From Stenocarpella maydis (Eukaryota; Ascomycota; Sordariomycetes; Diaporthales; Diaporthaceae), in contig NQMI01000228.1 of assembly GCA_002270565.1 (NCBI GenBank), positions 1 to 46,296 of the forward strand: 46,296 nt of DNA. The letters are read 5' to 3'. Positions 21,562 through 33,177 of the stretch are shown here, one piece after another; position 1 is the first letter of the stretch, and the number at the start of each line of letters is the position of its first letter. The translations under genes and the position numbers were made by a program. The notes under the pieces are model-generated. The model did no database searches and had not been told where the DNA came from. It saw nothing but the letters and a program-made list of their open reading frames with translations.

Positions 21562-23270
21562 CCTGATGGAGCTGAGAAGGCTGGTAATAGTAGAGGGGGG
21601 CGATGGTGATGCTGCCTCGGTGGATGTGTGCTGAGGCATCTGGTGTTGATGTTTGGACGGGCAAAGGGAGTTGGCTGCGCGATGGGATGGAAGGCCAGGC
21701 CCTGGCCTGAGTCTACGCCCCGCCCAGGGTCTCGCTTTGCAAAGCGGGCCTAGACTATGAGGGCAGCTGATGATATTCAGGCCTTGAGTGACCACAGAAT
21801 CCCGGAAATGAGTGTCGGGAAAGCCGTCATGTGTCGCTGAAGGCGCATGTGGTTGACGGGTCAGCCGACGAGGCCCTTGGGCATTTTGCCCAGGGACTGT
21901 GGTTAAAGTGGCCCCTCCCCCACACGCTCGGGATCTCAAGTGCTACAGCACCCCCGCGCGCCACCCCCCCCACGTTGCTTAACCTTCTCCCCTGCCCCGT
22001 CTAAGTATCTTGTAGATAGATACCTACTTATATATCCGGAGATAATAACCAGTCCCCACAACAGCTAACTTGGACCACCAGATGCAGAACAAGTACAGCC
22101 TGGCTTTGTGTTAGCCAAGGACTTTTGAATGATCTACAGGCGGCTACTTGATCTACGCCATCATTGTATATCCTGGTGTTACAGCGACTCAGCAAGCTTC
22201 GTAATGTAATGTAACGAATCGAAGAAGTAATCGCGTGTGAGTTCTCAGTGGGACAATCCTGACCATAAAGCGCAGGCATCATGTTCCTAAGTGGGTTATA
22301 GCCAATATATGGGCAATGTGCAGTATGTTCTAATCTATGCATCGCAGTGTTTGAGCGTGGGTACGGCCTTCATGCATGGAATCTACCAATGTGCAACATC
22401 ACTGCTAGCATTCATGTCGTATGTACTCCCCAGGTGTGCTAAGGTGGGCGAGGTCCATGACTACCATTATTACCTCAGAAATGTATAAAAGGCAAACTTA
22501 AAGGATTAAGGAATGGAACTAAAACCTACTTATTATGTGAACTTGGAGCATGCTTGCCTTGACTCGGATGAGAAAATATCCCCAGAACATGGTCCTGGAA
22601 GGAAGAGGCTATCATAGTTAAAACCATCCAAATCAATTATATTACTCCGTCATGATGAATCATGCGTCAATAGAAGTGGGGGAAATGGTGAATAGAGTGC
22701 CTAGGTATGTTCAAGAACCTGAGTTGATACAATGGATGATGATTGTTGTGCTGGACCAATAGTATTGCTTCTATCTGGGAGGTTCCCCTGGTGTCAGGTA
22801 TAAATGCATTTGAAGTAATGCTTGTAAATTTGTTTGAAAATTAAGTGGTACCAACAATGCAAGTCCTAATGATCATCTTAGAATTGAATTAATTTATTTC
22901 ATTTTGGGAGTATTGTTGAGGGTGAGTCTATTAATATTTAGAAGAGCGCTCTGAGGCACTTGGGATTCTTGTCGGCAAATGGCCTCTTTCATTTCTCTTT
23001 AAACAAACGTCGTTCTCATTTTTGTATTCTTTTACCTAGGTAATTAGATAAAAGTCTTTTTAGTTGAACTCTCCAAAAGCCTTGATATGTCTTTTTGCTT
23101 GGATTCAAGTGCAGTGAATCTGCCATCTCAGTGGTTAGTGCATGCACTTGGATTACTCTGATCACTGTTCCCTTTCAGAGCAATACTCTCCATATTTGCT
23201 TCGTTCTGGTCAAGTTTGAGATCGAAGCAGCAATGATTTCATTCATTTGTGTGGAGGCAACTGCAGGGCG

Positions 23271-23327
23271 CTTCTGGCGGCCGACCATGTCGTGACCCCC
23301 ACGCTAGACACGGTAGGCCACCAGAAG
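23271..23327. repeat. inverted repeat / hairpin with 12-bp arms
   Basis: CTTCTGGCGGCC (23271-23282) and GGCCACCAGAAG (23316-23327) pair with one G-T-type mismatch across a 33 bp loop. The role is unknown. Confidence 0.5.
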
Positions 23328-23444
23328 TGACTTCGGGAACCTCAAATCCCCGACTTGAGTATTTTCGAGCATAGGACGCTCCGTCCACTCGGCTTGTTCT
23401 GGGACTTCCTCTCTTCTCTTTGTCCGAGCAACTGGTTTGGGCAG

Positions 23445-23666
23445 TTAATCAACCAAGGGGTACGTACGGAAATAAATCAGGACTATATCACATGTCGAGC
23501 CCGAGTAGTTGGTTATTTGACGGCCTTCGGGCATGAGAATGTATCCCCTCTTGAATAAGTACCCCGTCTCCCTTGGTCCCTCAAACCCTGGCCCAGGATA
23601 ATGCAGCCTGTTATGCGGCCATATACACGTGATGGTATTCTCATGCGGTGCAAGTATGTTTTGCAT
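23445..23666 (-). other. possible small or degraded open frame (73 codons)
   Basis: The translation has coding-like composition (HYPGPGFEGPRETGYLFKRG; YILMPEGRQITNYSG) unlike its surroundings. It has no recognised family and no clear partner exon. It may be an orphan exon, a relic or chance. Confidence 0.2.
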
Positions 23667-24289
23667 CGTTTGTGTCCTTGCTCTCGCGGCCCTAAATGAA
23701 GCGAGTCTCGAGTTCTGGGAGGCATTCAGGAAGCAAGGATGATTTATGGTTCATGATGCCGATCCAAGGGTAAAGACCCGGATGCTGTTCCGAAACACTG
23801 AAACTATCTAACTATCTCGAAGATAAGTGTCTCTTGCCCGAAACCTCGTCCTTTGTCTCAAGCATACCATGTAACAGGCCAAGGGTCGGGAGAGACAACT
23901 GCCAGCGCACACGCAAACCCGAGGGCACGGAGAGGAGTCTCACGGGAAATCCAATATCAGGTCATACCAGTTGAGTGTACCAACCTTCAGCGATCTCTCG
24001 TGTCACATTGCCGTCTAGGCAACTTTGTTGGCCTAGCTCAGCATCCGACAACACGTCGCCCAGCACTAATCATCTGATTTTCGGGCTATTAGCTTAAATC
24101 TATTTCTCAGCCCGCTGCCCCGGGCATCAGACGCGAAGCTACATAAGCAGAATAAAACACCCCGCAGAGTCAACTTTGTGCAGGGTGTCAGCCAGACCAG
24201 AAGCCGTTTGTCTCGGCCCGTTATGCGTAGCAAAAATAAGCTTATAACTCTGATAGCTGCTTGGACGAGACCACATACCCCGGGTCTCG

Positions 24290-26936
24290 CTACACAAGGG
24301 CGACACACACAGACACAACCACAAGCAAGCCCACACCGACAGGCAGCACGCCCACGCCTATGGTGCGACGAGACGCGCGCGCCGTAACGGCCTGGGCAAG
24401 GCCCGCCCCAGGTGCGGCCTCCCCAGCCGCAGCGACCACCGCATTCCCAGAAGGCGCATTGTTCGCCGCCGCGGCGGACGTGTCCAGCGGGAAGCGGTCC
24501 AGGAACCTGAACGTCCTGAGGCCTTCCTCCATCTGTACGGCCAGGGCCTCCACGTCCGCGGCGTTGGTGATGACGCCTGGGGAGCCAGGGATGCCCGCCA
24601 TGGCCAGCGCGGCTGAGCCAGTGCCGACAGCGCCGACGGGCTTGCCCCATCGGTAGCCGTCGATGAGGATCTGGCTGGGCCGGCCGAGCGGGAAGAGGGT
24701 GTTCTGCAGGAAGGGCTGGAAGAGGCCCTGGGCGCCCTCTGCCACGACGATGCCGTCGAACCCCGAGGCGTCGGACTGCGAGTAGGTTGCTCCTATCCCG
24801 GGGGCCAGGGACTCACCCACGACGGTGGCCACGACGCCGCTCTGTGATAGGCGCTGCTGGATGGCTGTGGCCTGCTGCACTGAGGCTGGGTTGGCCGTGC
24901 TGGCCAGGATTCCGACGGTCAGGGTGGCGATTGTGGGGAGGGGAACGCCAAAGATATTCAGACCAGCTGTCTTGTTGTCGTGGTAAAAGGTCGGCTCCGG
25001 CGCTGGTACCTGGATGCCCAGGGCGGTGGCGACCCTCCCGGCCAGGTCGTTGGAGATCCTGTTGAGCTGCGAGACGATGTTCTGGCGCACGACCGGAGAC
25101 TTGACGTTGCTGGTCTCGAAGCGGATCGCGTTGACCAGTATCTGCTGCTCCGGCGGGGTGAGCGAGTTCAAGAACAGGCGGGGCTGGCTCCAGTGGTCGT
25201 TGAAACTCGGGGACAAGGCGCGCACAAGGTTGCCGCCCATCTGTCGCTGAGGGGCCGTCATGAAACCCCGTCCCTGAGTTGCATTGGCCTGCATCGGGAC
25301 TCCTCCGCCCAGCGCACTTGGGGTGTAGTGGAAGATGTTCTTGTGGATGAGGTTCTGGCCTGCACCGTCTCGGTTGTTGTTATTCACTCTTGTCCGGGGC
25401 CGGTTGATGGGAAGCTGCTCGAAGTTGGCATTGCCATGGCGGTTGAGCTGAGTGTCAAGGTAAGAGAAGATGCGGCCTGGCTGGTGTCAGCTGCTGGTTT
25501 TTGTCTTGTCCAAGAGACCATATACCATACCTTGTAGGAGAGGGTCCTCGGTGAAGTCGATGCCCCGAACAATGTGTCCAGGTTGGAACATCACTTGCTC
25601 AACCTCAGCAAAGTAGTTGGTCGGGTTCACGTCCAGCTTCATCGTGCCCAACACCTGGAGAGGTGCCAGTTCCTCGGGGAGGATCTTTGTAGGGTCGAGC
25701 ATGTCAAAGCCAAACGCCTCAGCCTGGCTCTCGTCCACGATTTGGACCGCTAGGTCCCACTCCGGTCCATTACCGGATGCGATCGCATTCCAGAGGTCGA
25801 GGCGATGAAAGTCTGCGTTCTTCCCATTTAGAACCTGAGCCTCCTCCCAGAGGAAGCTTGCCTTGCCTTGTCTTGATTTCCAGTGCCACTTGATAAGCCT
25901 GGAAGTGCCGTCGTCGGTGACCATTCGGAAGGTATGGACGCCAAATCCATCCTGGATACTAATTTAGCATGCCTATAATGCCACAAAAGATTCTTGTGGC
26001 TGGTAGGCTCACCATGTGACGGTAGGAGCGGACAATCCCGAAGCCTGACATGGCCCACAGAAGTGTGTGGAGGGTAGATGGCTGAGAACTAAAGAAATCC
26101 CAAGCAGAGTCGTGCGCTGTGGCTGCTTGAGGAATTTCATTATCCGGGCTTGGCTTCACAGAGTGTACGAGATCCGGGAACTGAATAGCATCCTGGATGA
26201 AGAAGACTGGGACGTTATTGCCGACAATATCTAAGAGACATTAATAAAAGATCCCCCCCGCTAGTTTCGTGTGCTGGTGTCCTCACCAAAATTGCCTTCG
26301 TCTGTGTAGCTTAATCCTGAAGTTAGCGCTTGTATATACTTAGGTATTCATCACTGATTCGAGACTCACAATCTTGTGGCAAATCCGTGCACGTCTCTGG
26401 CAAGATCCGCACTTCCTCTTGAGCCAGCAACCGTGGAGAAGCGAACAAATGTGGACGTGCGCTTTCCTTGAGCATTAAGGAATGATGCTGAGGTGATATT
26501 ACTCCAGTCTCCATTGGATGTGAAGGTTCCGTATGCGCCAGCACCACGGGCGTGCACAGCGCGCTCGGGTACCTGAAGGCGAGGATCAGAAACAGAGAAC
26601 TCCTCGAAAAATAGTGTCAACTACGCTTACCCTCTCATGATCGAAATGCATTATTTTCTGGCGGAGTATGAAATCTTCCAGCACCGTGGGGCCTCGAGCA
26701 CCAGCCCTCAGGCTTGCCTGATCCTCTATGGGTCCACCAGCATCCGAGGTTAAGAAAGCCCCCGAGTCGTCGACCGAGAATTGCTCCAGGAATTGGGCAT
26801 TGCCACCCGGGGGAGCTGACTGAGCTTGCCTTGCGCGGAGTGTGGCCGGATCACTATTCCCGTCCATCACGGGACAAACAGCAGACCCCAGGTTCGCGAA
26901 GGCCACTATAGCTATCCATAGCGTTGGCTTGCACAT
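24290..26936 (-). CDS. secreted large-subunit fungal catalase with hydrophobic C-terminal tail
   Basis: This haem catalase degrades H2O2 and belongs to the large-subunit secreted class (Neurospora CAT-3 / Aspergillus CatB type). Six exons fit: 26936-26631, 26572-26370, 26309-26287 (only 23 nt), 26230-26013, 25951-25531 and 25476-24290. The GT-AG introns are 54-61 bp and the frame is 785 aa. The signal peptide is [19 protein letters not shown]. The active site is complete: the catalytic His near residue 109 ([11 protein letters not shown]), the Asn in [14 protein letters not shown] near 182, and the haem-ligand Tyr near 396 (RIFSYLDTQ). Other hallmarks are [20 protein letters not shown] and [19 protein letters not shown]. 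The C-terminal flavodoxin/DJ-1-like domain spans about 555-735. Unusually the chain ends Ser/Ala/Gly-rich, then RASRR and 24 hydrophobic residues, resembling a GPI-anchor signal or a tail anchor. Confidence 0.93.
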
Positions 26937-29900
26937 TTTGCACTCTGTTTGAGGAAATGAGGGTATTTTAGAAACAGAAACGACAGTCAGCTGTCAAGCT
27001 AGGAGGCTCGGATTATATCAAATGGTCAAACATCAAGAGCCCGGGGGTAAGGAAACTTCACGGCAGACCGCCGTGCATATATAAGTAGAGGTGAAGATCG
27101 AACATGCAGAAGCATCTACTACTACTTGATGTCACTGTGTGCCTGGAAAATTGCATGCCGAATCCATGCAGTTGCCGCAGCCATCTTGCAGACTGACCGT
27201 GAGCCTCGAGCCAAGGAGAATCTTACCAGCGTTTCGAGGTGTGCAAGATAGAGATATTCAAGTGGTAGTCAGTACCAGGGAGTACACATTTCTTACATAC
27301 GCTTTGCGAAAAATTGGTGTATCCTGAGGTAGTTTTCTGGTTCTACCTCGGTACTTGAAGGCTTCTTGGCTATTCTTGCCATAAATCGCCATCACGCCAC
27401 CTGGCCAGTGGCTTGGAGTCGAAGATGTGGGATTCGGGCTTGACATGGTCTTGAGACCTGCAGATCTTAGGTCTTGGCTTGGTTGACACATCGGAGGCGG
27501 ACATTATACGACAAGTACTGTGAGAGATGCAAAGACTAATCGAGCAAGTCGAGCGACCATCTCTGGAGAAGCGAGAGGTTGCTTGTGGACAGATTCTCTC
27601 AGAAACATGGGGCCCCAGGCTCGGGGATCGGTGAAAATGAGTGCCCGGAGAATTCCACTCTCCGGGAGAATGCCATGCCGATGGTTTTCAGAGGTTGGCT
27701 GGAGAGTTTCCGCTGACATGGATCACACTAAACACGCGGAATCACATGCTTCAACCATTTCGGACGCGTGGAGACGTACCACCAAGGCGGCTAAATGCCT
27801 TGTCTGACCATCCATGCATATGCATATGATGCCGCAAGGGGTTACCCGTGTCGGAAGAGGACTCATATCAGTAGATGAGAATTTTGACAGAGATAAGGGA
27901 GATCCAATGCAAAAGCGGAGGTTTGCCGCTGTTTGCGCAACATGCAATGGTAAAGATATGGTCGTAGCTGCTGAAGAAGGAAGAAAAAGTTTCCACCAAT
28001 TCCAGAGCGTACCTATTGCTATGGCAGCCAAGGTTGGGGTTCAACTGGAGGCTGCCAAGTCCGCACAAGACTACTAGTAAGCTTTTGCGTTCGTGCATGC
28101 GCTCGACGTCTACTATGTAGGACTCGGAAGACGCCGAGCACTTCCATAAGATTGCTGAACCCTGCTGACAGACGGCATGATATGTCTCCCGCTCGGAAGA
28201 TTCCAAACACTAGGCCTTTCCTTGGCATATTCAGTTCTTCTCATAGGGTGACAGCGCTGAAAGAAAAGCATTACCTGGTCTGGAGCTTCAGGCCTGTATG
28301 ATCGCACTCGGCCCGATTCCAAATACAACCCATGAGTAGACTCCTCTTTCCCTTCCAGAATTCGTGCGGATACTCAAATGCCACAGGCATATCAGACGCC
28401 TCCCTGACTGCCAGCACAAGGGGGCATGGTACACCGTTTGTTTCGGCCTGAAAACAGCCCATTCCCAAGTGCTAGTTTGGTCCCATGTGGTTTCCAGTTC
28501 GTGACGTCGCATAAATTTGCAAACATGGGACGAGATGGAGTCAGTGTAACCATCGCTCCCTACTTTTCCGGTCCCTGCAATATATCAACTATCAACAAAC
28601 CTATGCTGGATGTTGTCATGTGGACTATGGACTCGCAGAGCTTTCTCAGGACTGAAGTCGAGACAGAGCATCCCGGTTCAACCTGGCATGCTATGGCAGG
28701 GATTGGGACGTCATACTGAACTGTCTATAAGTGGCAAAAAGAACATTAAAGAAAAGCACTCAAAGAAAATGCACTGTTCAATGTTTGGTCCTTTACCAAC
28801 ATCGAACGGCATGTGAGTCCCGAGTCGAGCCACATTTTGGTCTGTTCGCAGAGGTACCTAGGCAGCCAGACTTCACTATATTGATTTGCTTGAACTGGTG
28901 AGTAGTGCTTTAAGAGAGCAAATCTGCCAGTAACGATAGTTTCTCATCGAACCATCTGACGTAACTTACCCAAATGTTCAGCCAGTCAGCACTTGGGCAA
29001 GCATCCGTGCGCCAGAGGAAATGGTCTGCTATCTTCTAGAAACTTGTAAGAAATGTTTAAAACAATGGATTGTTTATTCTAAGATAGAATATGCACACCA
29101 AGGGTGAAACATCCCTTCATTATAGGGCTGCGCAAGCAGAGGAGCGATGGAGAGTCAACCTGATAAACCGATAACCAATATCTCTCCATCGATCAGAGCT
29201 GACCAGACTGCAAGCTCATTCACTGTGTGAGCCACAGTTGAAAGCATATTGGTGAGTGATCTCCAAGGCAGACGGTATATCAGGATTTACCCAACCCTAC
29301 CATTAATTAAGTCGGAACGCCGTTTCCCGCACTGACATTTTCTGCCGAAGCCCACTTATCTTATTATATCAAATTCAAATGAAGTTTTACGAGAACAAAA
29401 GAATATATAGTTATTTGTAATGTTAAATACTTAATATAATTTGTATAGTTGAGTATTGCCTCTATAACGCTGTACTAATATAAGCATACAGGTTACCTAC
29501 TGAACCCTACAAAGGTTTCGTGTGATTATTACAAGGGCTCAGGCGGTGCGTGAAATGGTGCTCTGACTTACAGTAGAGAACCAGCCTTTCCAGGTAATAA
29601 GGAATGATTGCGTGTTTTCTGTCTTTGCGGATAGTAAAAGCCGCATAATCGCCCCCGAGCGGCGAATGAGCGGGATGAAATTTAGTAGCAGATATTTCTG
29701 GCCTTAAGGAGTGGCTGGCCTTAAGTACGCGAAAGACGCCTTCCCGAACCTTCGACACCACTTCTCTCTACGGCACTTAGACTGCGGATACTATCTGAAG
29801 TAGAAACGCGGTCTTCTCACCAGGTTGACAGGGGCAAATGACGCCGAGATTTCCAGAGACCTAACCTAGGAAGACTGTGGGTGAATAACAGTCGCTATGA

Positions 29901-31117
29901 GCAGGACTATTTCTACATGTAATGAGGGAGTTATAAGAACGCCAAAACGGATTGGCGGCTTGATTTCAGGACCTGATGGCAAATTGGGACGTCAGTGCTT
30001 GAGAAATACCTAGGTACATATGTAACTACCAGGGCAGAGAAGGAGCCAGTCGAAATGCCACAGGGAGTTGCGCCTTCGTGCCTGGAGCCCTTTGGACGGG
30101 TACTAGCACGCAGTCATGAATTCCCTTGCAAGAGAATTCCTATCTGGATAGTCGGCGGCTCATATCGGCAAATGGTTAGCGAACTGCGTAACAGAGCACT
30201 AGGGTGTCATGGCCGCTGAAGCAGGAGCAAGCCCCCATGACAATTTATTTCACCATAACCACCACTGGTTTGGCTAGATTTCTCATGTGCTGCTGCAAAT
30301 GAGCTAGGACTCGGAGAAAAATAAGAAAGCTCATGATCGGAGCCGCAGCTCGAGGCAGGTAGTCGGAAGGGAAGCATGAGCTGTGGTTCATAAGGCAAGC
30401 TGATTTCGCATTTCGAGCCATATATTTTGTGCAGAGCTCCGGAAAGCGGGAGGTCGGAGTTCGGCGGCGAATTTTCATTTTTTACTCTTGCCATACACAA
30501 AGGGAAGACAATGGGGCGCTTTACATAGGCCAGATACTACTGCGCAGTGTTTTCTGCATCGATCTCATTTCCGTTGGACAATTTGGAATGTCTTGTTGCT
30601 TCAAACTTGACGATCATCTGGCTGTGTCTTCTCAGCCAAAGGTCTGAATTTACGAGAGAGGCCTTCACGGTCTCGTTCGAGAATTATGGGGTTGTTCTCT
30701 AGCCTAATATCTTGCCGAGAAGGAGTATTTGGACAAGGCTCAAGGCATGAACACCATAGCTGCATAGGTGGCGTCGATGTCTTCCTTATCAGCGCCAATC
30801 CCCCTATTCATACTGTGCAAAGTGATGCCAGTTTTCAGTTGTGCCAGACGGTTGAATCAGTTCACTTTCACCACAAATCCATTTTACTCGGAATGCCAGA
30901 CAGTTATAGGCTTCTGGATTCACGAAAAGTATATGCCCAGCTAGTACTGTTCGCTGCCTGGAAGGTCTATGCCGCTGGTATCAATATGCAGAACCCAAAT
31001 GAATATACCCACTTATCGCCATCGTGCATCATCATTAATCGTCGGCCGTCGCAGGAAACGAGAAAACTGAACTTGCGGTTCGACATCAATTGAGGATCCC
31101 CGACGAGGCCTTCTCTC
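26937..31117. other. 4.2 kb gene-poor region
   Basis: Short open frames (60-135 codons) occur on both strands, for example minus 27868-28206 and 28271-28468 and plus 30686-31093, but none shows a known motif or a consistent splice partner. About 29340-29480 is AT-rich. The catalase promoter lies at the left end. Confidence 0.5.
27078..27083 (-). promoter_or_regulatory. possible TATA box of the catalase gene
   Basis: TATATA in CTTATATATGC on the minus strand, about 140 bp upstream of the catalase ATG. The motif also reads on the plus strand, so the assignment is tentative. Confidence 0.3.
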
Positions 31118-32744
31118 TCAATCCACCGTTGGCTGGACGCGCCGCCTCGGTGATCTCCTCAGACTCACCTCATCCCTCCGGGACGTACGTATTTCTATTA
31201 TGCTCTCATCGCTGATCTGAGACAGGCTTGTGTCGCCGTTGGGACCGGCCAACTGGTGCTCTTCTATCCAGCCCGCCTCGACTGCGAACTCGACGACGTC
31301 TTCTGCGCTGGAGAATGACAGAATTTCGGGAGGCGCCTCAGGGTTGAGGTGCGTCCAGAACTCATGGGACTCTCGTCGGAATAGCTCCAGCTCCTTCTTG
31401 CCGCCTTTGAAGTTTTTGACCAGGTACTCGTACAGATATGCCAGCCATAGGATATTGGTGTATGCATGGTGCTGCCTCCACGACACTCGCCCGTTGACTC
31501 CTGTTTCGTAGGGCTTGTTGTGCGATTTGGGCGGTAGGCAGACACGGTCCCCTTTTAGTAGATACGACCGCATCTGCCTGTACACCTTGCACTGTGCCGC
31601 ATGAGTGCTGGTGAAGAGGCTCAGGTCTTTCTCAAGGTCCTGGGCGATGGGTCGTGCCGAGACATCACCAACGTCTTCTGCCCTCGAGAGGCCATAGTCT
31701 AATATGGTCACGTCCAGCCCCGAATATCCGAAGCGGCACAGACTGTTGCGTGTGTTCGCCCTTGCGCTTCTGACCTCGCGGACACACACATTCCCTTCGT
31801 GTAAATCGCGATGCTGCCACACCCTATCAGTACAGAACATAACTGACATGAAGGGCATCAACAGGCTGTCTTACCTCAAACCGTACCAGGTTCTCCGCCC
31901 GTGCGAGGGCGACCGCGATATGCAAAAAAATGTCCCAAACCTGGTCGACGGAGAGAATTTCCAAGTCCTCGAGTGCCGTCCCAGCATCACCGAGCTCAAC
32001 AACGAGGAACTTTGTGTCGTTCAGATATCGGCTCGGAGACGGGTAGAACTGCAAGCGGTCCGGGTCCTTCCGCTTCATCTTCCTGTGGAAGGCTTGGTGG
32101 GTCTCCAAAAGGGCTGGTGTGGTTTTGCCCTGTACGGTGTATTTCTCCTTGTAGATGACAAACCCTGGAATGTCCGCCAGGAGCTCCGATATCTGCAGCT
32201 CTCCGGCCAGATCGTCTTCGCTGTGGGGCTCCTCGTCGACAAGCCCGGACTTTTGCTGTGCTTTCGTCTGCGGCTTTATCGGTGACTCCAGGCGTATCAC
32301 CTTGATTATACTGGTTCCTCGGTCGTTGGTGATCCGGTAGACCTCGGCATAAGATGCCTCGGCGATCTTTTCAATCCGGTCTCCGTAAGGGCACACATCC
32401 TCCCATGTCAAAATTCTGGCATCTACCTGATCATCTGCAGGCGTTAGTTCCGGGATTGGTCTGTCCAGCTGGCATGGTCGCCTGGGAGTCTGTGGCGGGA
32501 GTGACACGGGCACAGGTATTGGCTGGGCCGCCTTGGGCTTGGTTAAGGGCTTGATCTCCTGCGCGTCATGGATTGTAACATCTTTGAGTCTTTTGGTGAT
32601 CTTGGTGATGATTTCATCTGACCCTGTGATTCTGGGAGTGATTGTGCTCATGGAGACGTTCACATCAAGTTCCGCCAAAGCCTTCCCCGGCTGAGGCTTC
32701 CTGGCTCGTTTTCCATAAGTCCGGACGGAGGCTCGTTGCGACAT
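31118..32744 (-). CDS. haspin-like serine/threonine kinase
   Basis: Haspin phosphorylates histone H3 Thr3 to guide the chromosomal passenger complex in mitosis. Two exons (32744-31875 and 31813-31118, GT-AG intron of 61 bp) give 521 aa. The basic N-terminal about 110 residues look disordered (RTYGKRARKPQPGK). The kinase domain opens at IAEASYAEVYRI (127-138, glycine-poor loop), with the ATP lysine at about 148 (IIKVIRL) and a helix C glutamate near 182 (GELQISEL). The intron falls just before the catalytic loop, so that RFE joins HRDLHEGNV (291-299). The metal site is DYG (about 329-331) in place of DFG, as in the haspin family (DYT). A loop before it (REVRSARANTRNSLCRFGY) and WLAYLYEYLVKNF fit haspin. 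After the domain comes a basic tail (RRDEVSLRRSPRRRVQ). Confidence 0.9.
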
Positions 32745-33177
32745 GTTCTCATCGGCTGGGCATTATATTGGAGCCGGCACACTTTTTGGAATGGAGGCGC
32801 TGGATCGAGGCACTGGGTCTGGGTGCTGGAGACGCTGTTCGGTCCCACGTGGAGTCGAGCCGGCTGGATTAGATTGGGTTGGATTGGATTGCACAAATGA
32901 GGCTCGCATTGAGAGGCCAGAGTAAATATGACGCCTGACCGTTGGCAGGGCAACTGCTTGGGAGCTTCATTATGGAAGACAATCCCGGCTCGGTGCCGAC
33001 GACGCCATTGGCCAGTCTGCCCCAACCCCAACCCGAGGGTGGAGCTGAGCTGCGCCAAGCCGAGCTTCTCCAACGTGGTGTAGTCGCAACCTCGACAGCT
33101 GGTAGGATTTTCCACAACGTCGCCTCTTTCCCGACGACCCATCTCGCACACTGCCCTCCTCGCGAGACACACCAGCC
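32745..33177. promoter_or_regulatory. divergent promoter between haspin and the CCDC47-like gene
   Basis: A 433 bp spacer between two outward start codons. A short direct repeat of TTGGATTGG / TTGGGTTGG occurs at 32874-32890. No TATA box stands out. Confidence 0.5.

Larger units (their letters stand above)
21562..24289. other. gene-poor intergenic stretch, partly AT-rich
   Basis: The first 300 bases are GC-rich promoter or leader of the transporter. From about 22470 to 23100 the sequence is noticeably AT-rich with short open frames only. No complete gene is recognised. See separate entries for a possible small open frame and a hairpin. Confidence 0.5.

Noticed and set aside
26560..26572. Loss of a catalase active-site histidine (GAYG instead of the commoner GAHG)
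   Set aside because: The catalytic histidine is the one in VHARG, which is present; the other position also varies in active catalases.
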